DNA from: Hevea brasiliensis
Taxonomy: Eukaryota; Streptophyta; Magnoliopsida; Malpighiales; Euphorbiaceae
Direction: 5' to 3'
DNA length: 64,000 nucleotides
Assembly (NCBI RefSeq): GCF_030052815.1
Contig: NC_079502.1
Span: 37,316,050-37,380,049 of the forward strand
The notes under the pieces are model-generated. The model saw only the letters and a list, made by a program, of their open reading frames with translations. It did not search any database and was not told the origin of the DNA. This document shows positions 55,922-64,000 of this stretch, piece by piece. Numbering within the stretch: position 1 is the stretch's first letter; every line of letters begins with the position of its first letter. The translations under genes were made by a program, and so were the position numbers.

Positions 55922-55931
55922 ATCTCCCACT
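55922..55931 (-). other. Polypurine tract of second copia-type element
   Basis: Minus strand AGTGGGAGAT directly before the LTR start, preceded by GCTCTAGTGCT. AGTGGGAGATT is common just before 3' LTRs of plant copia elements. Confidence 0.8.
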
Positions 55932-55948
55932 AGCACTAGAGCCATTCA

Positions 55949-56113
55949 TTATAATATCTTAGGCGGTGGAGGAGGGGCTTGTTGAGATGGTTGGGGAGTG
56001 GCTACCCTCATTCTTGGGCATTGGGTTAGAGGCTGGGGTGGAGAAGGTGAAGATTCTCCTCTTTGCCTTGAATAACAGCCGATCCTTCTCGCAAATCTCT
56101 TCGTAGGAGCCAT
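55949..56113 (-). CDS. Short Pro-rich reading frame next to PPT, unknown
   Basis: 54 codons from ATG at 56113 to TAA at 55949: basic N-terminus MAPTKRFARRIG, then a Ser/Pro/Gln-rich tail ending APPPPPKIL. I do not recognise a family. It ends about 18 bases from the PPT, where the end of pol would be expected. Upstream on minus (56114-56231) is a CT/A-rich stretch resembling a 5' leader. It may be the start of a deleted gag-like frame of a non-autonomous element, or chance. Confidence 0.35.
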   Translation of the reverse strand: MAPTKRFARRIGCYSRQRGESSPSPPQPLTQCPRMRVATPQPSQQAPPPPPKIL

Positions 56114-56231
56114 GGATGGGTTTTTAGGAAGTAGAAGAGTAGGATTTTGATGAAGGGATATGAGATTTCAGAGGTTTTTTTAGGCTAGGAAAGGAGGAGA
56201 TGAAGGGTTTTGTGTTTATGAAGGGTTTTAA
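56114..56231 (-). other. Leader-like sequence before the short ORF
   Basis: Minus strand CT- and A-rich, with repeated CCCTTCAT; no coding signal seen. It ends where element F's LTR begins. Confidence 0.4.
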
Positions 56232-59179
56232 TATGACACCCCTTACCCGTCTACAGTGTAGCCGAGCAAGATATGTCACGCAGTGTACCGGAACACCCTA
56301 CTTTAATTCAATTATTTTTTATTCTTCCTAATTTATTTTTTTCATAGTTATGACGTACAATTTATGAAATATAATTCATTTAAGTCATTTATTGAAATTA
56401 TAATTTATTTGAGGTTCCGATAATTTTATAGAAAATCCGGCAGAGTACCGGCTAAAAATGGAGAAAACAGTTGTTCGGAACCTGTGAAAAATACTTCCAA
56501 TAATCATTTCCAATCATTCTCAAACTCCAATAACCATCAACATGGTCTCAACATTAGCAATCATTTCAAGTTCTCAACATTAATCCACAATTTCATTCAA
56601 ATTGAAAATCAACTAAAATTTCATGAAGATATTCTCAAATTATATTAATTAACAAAATTCTTCAAATATGTACATCAACATATGATTACATAAATTTACT
56701 AATTTACATGAGTTCATAATATACAAATCACAAACTACTATCTATTACAAAATGCAAAAACATAATTTCAAAAGGGACCTAAAGGTCCTACCACTGATGC
56801 ACTGTAAATGAGAGGTGACTCTGACGCTAGACCTCACTTAATTTGTGATCTACTGGGCTCTCTGTCTATCTCTCCAGAACCTAAGTGTGGCAAAAAGTGA
56901 CGCTCTAAGCAATAATGCTTAGTGGTGTCAATAATAAAATAAAAAGAACAAATAAAAAAAAATAAATATGCTGTGAGTGTATTGATGTCTCATGCACACA
57001 AGTTTTTGATAATTATTGGTAGTCTTATTTATTTGATACTTGTTATATTCATTATTTCATTAAATTTATCAATTTTCATTTTTGGTTGCCCAAGTAACCA
57101 ATACTGGATGACTGGACTGGATAAACGGGTAAACTAGCAGTGGGTATCAAATACCTCGTGCCGTCACACCATCAATCACATATGTGTTTCCTGGTGTGCA
57201 ACAGAACAACTAATAAGCTGCAATAACATTAGGCACAAGGCCAAGTCTCAATACAATGTTAGAATGGCTAAAAGCCATGAAATCACATAATGGCGTAATG
57301 CCATGTGTAGTACTGCTAACTGAACCCTATTGGCATGCCAACCTATCCAAACCAATCTTGCTAGGTGTACTAGGGCATGTTACACTTTTAAATTGTAGAA
57401 TTCTTGAAATTTAAGTTTAGGTGTTACTATTCATTTCATTAGTCAACTAAAATGTTGACTTTTGCATAGAAAATAGGTACATTGGTTCTAATGCTCCCAA
57501 CATACCACATTTTGCATTCTAAAATTGTTGGCATTGGTTGCCAATACCATTTCTAAGCTTAGTGTTAGTTATTCAAAATTTTTAGATTTCAAGCCTCATA
57601 TTTACTATTCCATTAGTCATTTATACAATAGGAATTTGGCAAAATTGTCTTCATAAAAGTTGTTTCTTATTTTGTCTAGTTATATTTCCTTTTTTGAATC
57701 ACTCCATTTGGAGTTTTGTAGCTCAAGTTATGGCCTAAACACCATAACCGGCCGGATTGGACAGAATCCAAAATTCTAGGCAAAACTGGTTCTGCCAGAT
57801 TTGGTAACCTAAGTTTGGTTGGCAATTTGACTAGGTTATGGTCAGAATTTGGATTTTTGTTCTTCATGAAAGCTGTAGGTCTATGTCTCAGCTTTCTGTT
57901 GGTCAAATTTCAGGTCAATCAGACCTTTATACATTGATTTATGACCAAATGAATAAGCACTGTTCATTTGGTCATTTTGCCTAGGCAGAATGCAAGTCAC
58001 GCGGATTAGGGCATTTTTTAGGCCAACTTGGTTTGGTTTTCTGGGCAGGGTTTCTTCACCAAAGTTGTGCCATTATGTGTATAGTTTCATGTCCAATTGG
58101 CCTTGCACCAATTGAACCTCTACAACTCCAGTTATTGCTTCCCAAACCTGCTGGACTAATACTCAGTCCTGCAGGTCAGTCAAGGCAGCTCACCTAAACT
58201 CAAATCCAACATCCTTACTCACTTCAATTCCTTCTCACACTTCAATTCCTTCTCACACACATTCAAATGGTCACTAATTGGCCATTGCAAGGTTAATAAA
58301 CCATTACATGAGCAAACCCTGGCTAACCCTAGCTGCAAAAATTTTTAGAGTGCGCACACACATTTTTATCTTGTTTTCTTACATTTCCTACTTACTTCAT
58401 GCCATTAAACATGAATTTAATCAAAATAGCAAAAGTTTGGACACTAACCTTGATTTAGCTAATTCCCAAAGTTTGAAAACTCCTCTTTTTTTCTTTCTTT
58501 TTGCTGCCCAAGACTTGCTCTAGGTGTAAGGGTAAATATTTGTGAAGGGAAGCTAGGGTTTTGGGGTGATTTGGGTGGTCAACTCAAGCTTAGTGAAGCT
58601 TTAATGGAGTTTTCCTTCCTCTCACTGTCTCTCCACGTTTTTTGGCTGCCCAAAGGTTGAAGAAGCAACTGATTTTTCTTTCTTTTTTTCTGCCCATTAA
58701 GTCATTTTAAATAAGTTAATGCCATGTGTCTAAGTTTGATTGGGTGGGAGGATTTTTAATGACATCATAATGATGTCATAATTCTAATTCCTTTAATTTT
58801 CTTTCCTTTTCTTGTCTACTAAATTTCAATTTAATTTTTAGCAATATTTATACATATATTATGTCATAATAATTATTTACTTAACTGGACATGTCGGCTA
58901 AAAATCACCTCTGAAGGCGAAATGACCAAAATGCCCTCCGTTTGGCTTAACAGACCCAAATTGTCTGTACTAATTGAAAATTTTTTCTAAGCATTTTCTT
59001 GGCATTCTAATGCCATAGGAACCTCAATAACCCTTCTCTGGAGTCCTAAAAATTATTTTATGAATTTCCCTCAGGTCTAGGGCTCCTAGTTGTGAGAACC
59101 GCAACTTCCTACTAGGTTACCCATCGCTTGGGCACCGGAACAGTGAAATGTACAAAGTTGCTATAGGGAGGGTGTTACA
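56232..59179 (-). repeat. 3' LTR of element F (type 1, 2948 bp)
   Basis: Left end tatgacacccc (TGTGACACCCC with G to A at base 2), right end GGAGGGTGTTACA. Carries modules (near 57715 and 57945, antisense), palindromes and the double stem-loop at 56883-56922. Confidence 0.9.
56883..56922 (-). other. Double stem-loop of the LTR (copy 10)
   Basis: SL1 CTAAGC-ATTATT-GCTTAG (56905-56922), perfect; SL2 AGCGTCAC-TTTTT-GCCACACTT (56883-56904), weakened. Confidence 0.65.
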
Positions 59180-59192
59180 ACTCTTCTCTTCT
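59180..59192 (-). other. Polypurine tract of element F
   Basis: Minus strand AGAAGAGAAGAGT just before TGTAACACCC; it overlaps the pol stop TAG at 59191-59193. Confidence 0.85.
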
Positions 59193-60660
59193 AATTTAAA
59201 TTTCGTCTTCGAAATTCACCTAATGCAAACAGTTGAGGGATCTGTTGCCTCATCATCTCTTCACTTTCCCAAGTTGCCTCCTTGGTGTTGTGGTGCCTCC
59301 AAAGCACTTTCACCAGTGGAATCTGCTTATTCCTCAACTCTTTCACTTCCCAAGCCAGGGTCCTTATGGGTTCTTCTTCATATGTCAAATCCGGTTATAC
59401 TTCAATTTCTCCCATGGAGATGACATGTGAAGAATCTGAGCGGTATCTTCTTAGCATAGATACGTGGAACACATTGTGGATCTTGTCCAGCTCTGGTGGT
59501 AAAGCTAGCCTGTAGGCCACTGGACCCACACGTTCAATGACTTCATATGGGCCAATAAACCTAGGGCTTAACTTACCTTTTCTTCCAAACCTCAGTACCT
59601 TCTTCCACGGTGACACCTTGAGGAACACTTTGTCGCCAACTGTGTATTCTATTTCCTTTCTCTTCAGGTCGGCATCGGATTTTTGTCTGTCTGAGTCAAC
59701 CTTCAGATTGGCTTTGATTAGCATTACCTTCTCCTCAGTCTGTTTCACCAAGTCTGGGCCTACTAGTTTGTCTTCGCCCAATTTAGTCCAGCACACTGGA
59801 GTTCTACATTTTCTCCCATACAGTGCTTTGTACAGGACCATTTGGATGCTAGCTTGGTAGCTATTGTTATATGCAAATTCTGCCAGTGGGAGGTATCTAT
59901 CCCAACTTCCCTCAAATTCAATGACACAACTCCTCAGCATATCCTCAAGGACCTGACATTTATTTCATGTTATTATTATCATTTCAGTTCAATATTCGTA
60001 TTAGTTCATTTGGCTTCAATTGTTTACCTAGATTATTCTTTCTGATTGCCCATCCGTCTGAGGATGGAAAGCTATGCTGAAGTGGAGTTGTGTACCCATG
60101 GATTCATGCAACTTCTTCCAGAATCTTGATGTAAAACTTGGGTCTCGATCAGATGAGATGGAAAGTGGAATTCCATGCATTCTAACTATCTCACTGATAT
60201 ACAATTCTGCTAACTTCTCCAATGAGTAGTCAGTTCTTACTGGCAGAAAGTGTGCTGACTTCGTCAATCTATCTACTATCACCCATACTGCATCATGCTT
60301 CTTCTGGGTGAAAGGTAGACCACTTACAAAATCCATGGTGACCCGATCCCATTTCTATTCAGGTATGCATATAGGTTGTAGCAAACCCGATGAAACTTGA
60401 TGTTCTGCCTTGACTTGCTGACATGTCAAGCATTTAGTCACATAGTCAGCTATGTCCTTCTTCATACCAGGCCACCAATACTGAAGCTTCAGATCATGAT
60501 ACATTTTTGTACTTCCTGGGTGCATAGCATAAACACTTGTGTGTGCCTCTTTCAGAATACTGGCTTTCAATTCCCTATCATCTGGTACACATACTTTTCC
60601 TCTGTAGTACAGACACCCATCTGCTTTCACCTCATAATCAGTTGCTTTCCCTTTTGAGAT
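59191..60660 (-). pseudogene. Integrase and chromodomain of element F, with intron-like insert
   Basis: The zinc region (60355-60630) looks intact: EAHTSVYAMHPGSTKMYHDL ... KCLTCQQVK. The core (60028-60336) keeps [19 protein letters not shown] and FHPQTDGQSERII; the next codon, CAG in other copies, is TAG. Insert 59953-60027. The downstream exon (59395-59940) is open: [35 protein letters not shown] and VSMLRRYRSDSSHVI. After a TAA at 59397 or nearby the chromodomain frame (59191-59388) is uninterrupted: KELRNKQIPLVKVLWRHHNT, KEATWESEEMMRQQIPQLF. This is the best-preserved integrase and chromodomain in the window, with only point stops. Confidence 0.92.
59953..60027 (-). other. Intron-like insert in integrase, element F (75 bp)
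   Basis: Minus strand: exon ...ATAATCTAG, insert GTAAACAATTG...AAATGTCAG, exon GTCCTTGAGGATATG. The sequence differs clearly from the C and D inserts, but GTAAAC, TGAAATGAT and the ends are kept. TGA at codon 4 if unspliced. Confidence 0.8.
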
Positions 60661-61290
60661 TTTCTCATAATAGTCATTAACTTTTCATCTGCCTTCTGCC
60701 CAACTAAAATCTACTGTAGAAGGTTTGGCCTCACTTGCAAATTAGCCAAAATAGCTCCATCTCGAGCCAAAGATAGGTGGGCCTTCAATGATCTTAGAGC
60801 GGTGGTGGATTTTCTGCTCAAAGCATCAGCAACTACATTTGCCTTCCTAGGATGGTAATCAATCACACAATCATAGTCCTTCAGGAACCCAATTTATTGC
60901 CTCTATCTAAGGTTGAGCACCTTTTGGGTTGGCAAGTATTTCAGACTTTTGTGGTCTATGTAAATGTAGCACTTTTCACCATGCAAGTAATGCCTCCATA
61001 TCTTCAGTGCGAAGATAATTGCTGCAAGTTCTAGATTATGGGTAGGGTAATTCTGTTCATGCGGCCTTAGCTGCCTAGAAGCATAGTCGACCACCTTCCC
61101 CTCTTGCATCAATACACACCCTAACCCATTATGAGAGGCATCACTATAGACCACAAATTCCTTTCTCGACACTGGCTATGTTAATACTGGTGCCTCTATT
61201 AACATAGCCTTCAACTTCTCAAAACTAGCTTGACACTTGTCATTCTAGTCAGATCTGACATTCTTGTGTAACAACTTGGTCATTGGAGCA
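60661..61290 (-). pseudogene. RNase H of element F
   Basis: [10 protein letters not shown], then [10 protein letters not shown] (Asp-Leu-Glu here Asn-Leu-Glu, Glu kept) and [10 protein letters not shown] in 60903-61172; two stops follow in [18 protein letters not shown] is readable near 60820-60850. Stops or a frameshift separate it from RT near 61190-61250. Confidence 0.9.
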
Positions 61291-62090
61291 GCTATTAACG
61301 AAAATCCCTTCACAAATCTTATGTAATACCTAGCTAGCCCCAAGAAATTTATGACCTTAGTTGTATTTCTAGGAGGCTTCCATTCCATCACCGCTTCTAT
61401 TTTATTGGGATCCACCCTAATCCCATCAGCTGACACTGTGTGTCCAAGGAATGCAATCTCATTCAACCAAAAGTCACACTTGGACAACTTAGCATACAGC
61501 TTCTTTTCTCTCAAGGTTTGTAGAACAATCCTCAAATGCTCATCATGTTATTCACTGGTCTTGGAATACACCAAAATATCATCAATAATGACCACTACGA
61601 ACAGATATAGGTATGGATGAAAGATACGATTCATAAGGTCCATGAATACTGCTGGTGCATTTGTTAGGCCAAAGGGCATCACCAGAAACTCATAATGCCC
61701 ATACTGGGTTCTGAATGCAGTCTTTGGCACATCTGTATCCTTCACCCTTAACTGATGATAACCTTATCTGAGATCAATTTTAGAAAATACTCTTGCTCCC
61801 TTCAACTGATCAAATAGATCATCAATTCTAGGCAACGGATATTTATTCTTCACAGTCACTTTATTCAACTATCGGTAATCTATGCATAACCTCAAAGTCC
61901 CATCCTTCTTCTTCACAAACAGCACTGGAGCTTCTCATGGTGACACACTAGGGCATATGAACCCCTTATCCAGTAACTCCTGTAACTGGATTTTCAGTTC
62001 TTTCAATTCTGTGGGTGCCATCCTATAAGAAGCAATAGAGATTGGTACTATACTCGTCAGTATCTCAATAGCAAATTCGACTTCCCTTTC
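61291..62090 (-). pseudogene. Reverse transcriptase of element F
   Basis: From [11 protein letters not shown] to the [16 protein letters not shown] and WKPPRNTT blocks. The catalytic motif reads IIDD instead of FIDD. Stops occur near 61770 and 61870 (for Arg or Trp positions in LRSGYHQL and DYRQL) and near 61540. Confidence 0.9.
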
Positions 62091-62470
62091 TGGGGGCAAG
62101 CCAGGCAATTCTTTAGGGAACACATCTGGCCCTTTCCCCCACAACTGTGATCTCATTACCCTCAGGAGTGTTCAAAGAAATCCTCTTCAGTTTGCAATCA
62201 ACCATTGCTTGATGACATGACAACTAGTCCATTCCCAAAGTCACGTCAAACTCATGGAAAGGTAACTCAATCAGATCTGCCAAGAATTCATACCCCTGAA
62301 GCCTTAACGTGCAACCCTTGTACACTTTGTTCACCACTACACTGTGGCCCAATGGATTAGTGACCAGGATATCTTGGTCACTCTCCCCTACTAGTATCCC
62401 CCTTTCTACAGGTAGGTTGATGCAGATGTATGAATGAGTGGATACTGGATCCACCAATGCATGCACAGAT
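62091..62470 (-). pseudogene. Protease of element F, with deletion
   Basis: The active-site block reads ALVDPVSTHSYI, Val for Gly. Next comes VTLGMD and a stop. At about 62129 the sequence jumps from DVFPKELPG back to the [13 protein letters not shown] block; about 150 bases present in A, C, D and E (FLSNVISATVARR ... TRQAKPNL) are missing. Confidence 0.9.
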
Positions 62471-63762
62471 GTATTGTGGAGGGAGAACGTAACCCTGATG
62501 ACGTCCGGGGCATCTTACTCCTCCTGAGCTCTCATGGCATAGGTTTTGGCAGGTGGTCTGCCCTCAGGTCTCTCTGCTAGCTTAGATGTAAGCCTCTGTG
62601 ATGGTCCCACTGCCTCAGATTTGCCAGATTTCCTACCCCTTTGTGGTGCAGGAGCAGGTCTGTCTGCTTGTGTTGGAGCAATTGTAGTAGTTTTGTGTGG
62701 ACAGTTCCTCAGCTGATGCTCTGCCAACCCACACCTTAAGCAGGCACCAGTCACTCTCCAACACTCCCCCTTATACCATTTCAAGCAATGTGGACTTGCA
62801 GAAGATGCTGGGGTTGGTCTCCTGAACCCCGTCCCTGGAAAGCTGCCCACTAATGGTGTGGAATGACCTCTCCTAGGGGTGAACTGTGGCCTGGGCCCCT
62901 GAGACTGACCTTGACCTTGTGGTTGACCTAAACTCTGTGCAGATGGACCTTTTAACTTCTTTCCTGGTGTAGGAGATGAACTAGACTAACCCGGGCCCCT
63001 CTTCTACTGTCTCTCCCTTCTAGTCTGCTCACTGATTCTAACTTTCTCAACTTTTAATGTAGCTTCCACTAACTTGGTAAAGTCTATGATTCCCAAGGTA
63101 GTAATCATGATCTTTATATTGCCATTTAATCCCTCTTCAAATCTCTTACACCTTTCGGCTTCATTAGGGACTATCTCCCTTCCATAGCAGCTCAGTCCGA
63201 TAAATTCCTTTTCATACTCGGCCACTGTCAACTGTCTCTGTCTTAGGCTAATGAACTCTCTTCTTCTTTCTTCCAGGTATACACTACCCACATACTTCTT
63301 CTTAAATTCTGAGAGGAAGAAATCCCAAGTTATTATTTCTAACTGCACTTCACTAGACACTGTATCCCACCATTGGTTGGCATTATCTTGCAACAGAGAT
63401 ACAACAGCTTCTAGATTTTACTCTGAAGTGCAGTGGAGTTGTTTTAAAATCCTTCCTGTTCTGTTCAACTAGTTTTTGGCTGCAACAGAATCATCTTCTC
63501 TCTTGCTAAAGAAGTCCACTGCTTTAAATTTTCTCAATCTTTCTAAATGTGATTTCTGCTATGGAGGTGGTGGTGGTGGTAGCATTACCCCAGCCATTTG
63601 TCTGAAAAACTCGGCCATTTGCTGGAACAAGGCCTGTGGAGGCTGAGCAGGCTCTGCTGGAGCTAGCGGAGCAGGTTCTCCCCTACCCCCAGTCTCAGCT
63701 GCTGCAGGTGGAGCATGACTCTCCACTTCCTCCTCAACTGCCCTCTGTGATGTAGGGTCCAT
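62471..63762 (-). pseudogene. Gag of element F
   Basis: ATG at 63762 (MDPTSQRAVEEEVES, 67 codons to 63559). The core 63004-63393 has ANQWWDTVSSEVQLEIITWD, FKKKYVGSVYLEERRREFI and EAERCKRFEEGLNGNIKIM. In the tail (62515-62850) the first knuckle has lost its first Cys (SPHCLKWYKGEC), while CLRCGLAEHQLRNC is intact. Stops lie near 63000, 63420 and 63470. Confidence 0.9.
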
Positions 63763-63871
63763 ATCCTATTCAAAATAACAAAGACAAACAGATCTGCATT
63801 AGTGCCACCTCGACTCTTACAAATGCAATGCATGGTATGGACTCAATCTAGGCCCATAAACGCCTAAACCG

Positions 63872-63884
63872 TGCTCTGATACCA
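63872..63884 (-). other. Primer-binding site of element F (initiator tRNA-Met)
   Basis: Plus strand tgctctgatacca, the perfect complement of TGGTATCAGAGCA. Five bases from the LTR at 63890. Confidence 0.9.
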
Positions 63885-63889
63885 CTAAA

Positions 63890-64000
63890 TGTGATACCCC
63901 TTACCCGTTTACAGTGTAGCCGAGCAAAATATGCCATGCAGCGTACCGGAACACCCTATTTTAATTCAATCATTTTTATTCTTCCTAATTTATTTTGTTC
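63890..64000 (-). repeat. 5' LTR of element F, 3' terminal 111 bp
   Basis: tgtgataccccttacccgt..., matching the start of the 3' LTR copy at 56232. It continues beyond the window. Confidence 0.9.

Larger units (their letters stand above)
53808..56231 (-). mobile_element. Second copia-type element, 3' end only, minus strand
   Basis: 3' LTR (53808-55921), PPT and about 300 bp of internal sequence up to element F. It is inserted in the copia fragment on its left; the left target copy should be gatat (53803-53807). No pol sequence is seen in the internal part: it holds a short Pro-rich reading frame and leader-like sequence, which may mean a non-autonomous or internally deleted element. Confidence 0.8.
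56232..64000 (-). mobile_element. Element F: Ty3/gypsy chromovirus, minus strand, cut by window end
   Basis: On the minus strand from the right: start of the 5' LTR (63890-64000), PBS, gag, protease (with deletion), RT, RNase H, integrase with a 75-bp intron-like insert, chromodomain, PPT and 3' LTR (56232-59179). Order and motifs are as in A, C and D. Not interrupted by other elements within the window, but it has many stops. Left target copy expected as tttaa (56227-56231). Confidence 0.92.

Noticed and set aside
55922..56231. Possible host gene fragment with an ATG and Pro-rich frame
   Set aside because: It directly joins a polypurine tract and LTR, so element origin is more likely; kept as a low-confidence frame rather than a host gene.
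1..64000. CRISPR arrays, bacterial operons, prophage or endogenous pararetrovirus
   Set aside because: No regularly spaced identical repeats, no ribosome-site-led gene runs and no movement-protein or coat signatures; all coding signal is Ty3/gypsy or Ty1/copia.

Overview
The window is nuclear DNA of a flowering plant, most likely a dicot, and is filled end to end with LTR retrotransposons. I see no host gene, tRNA, rRNA or CRISPR array. Evidence for a plant genome: the Ty3/gypsy polyproteins are of the plant chromovirus (Tekay/Del-like) type, with a C-terminal chromodomain; their LTRs are 3-4 kb; their primer-binding sites match initiator-tRNA-Met (TGGTATCAGAGC); and Ty1/copia debris is nested among them. 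No gag-pol frame is intact. Stops, frameshifts and deletions occur throughout, as in old gene-poor heterochromatin. The species is not identifiable from sequence alone.

Layout. Element A (minus strand, 1-10136) runs off the left edge; a 3.6-kb solo LTR (1456-5096, TSD TTTCT) splits its protease/RT boundary. A sits inside element B (plus, 10137-15573), of which only the integrase end and 3' LTR are in view. B sits inside the 3' LTR of element C (minus, 15574-30367). C is also split by a solo LTR within a solo LTR (18806-26410, TSD TCCAC; 18885-22878, TSD AATAA). Element D (plus, 30368-40842) retains a truncated 5' LTR, PBS, gag, pol, PPT and 3' LTR. It lies in the pol of element E (minus, 40843-52597), which also carries a copia solo LTR (43542-45629, TSD GCAGG) and, in its 5' LTR, another solo LTR (46839-50540, TSD AAGTA). 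E is inserted in a Ty1/copia gag-pol relic (plus, 52598-53807). Then come a second copia-type element (minus, 53808-56231) and element F (minus, 56232 to the right edge).

Two LTR types occur. Type 1 begins TGTAACACCCTCC and ends GGGGTGTCACA (A, D, F, the first solo LTR, and variants in C and E). Type 2 begins TGTAACACCCC and ends GTGTGACA (B and three solo LTRs).

Three observations stand out. (i) Elements C, D and F share a 74-75 bp GT-AG intron-like insertion at the same codon boundary of integrase, just after the catalytic Glu; type-2 element B lacks it. (ii) Every LTR copy that covers the region carries two adjacent stem-loops after a CACCACT-like motif; the stems differ between LTR types in compensating pairs, which suggests a selected RNA structure. 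(iii) The LTRs contain degenerate modules of about 190-210 bp, shared by both types. Coordinates and junctions were read by eye; degrees of similarity are visual estimates.
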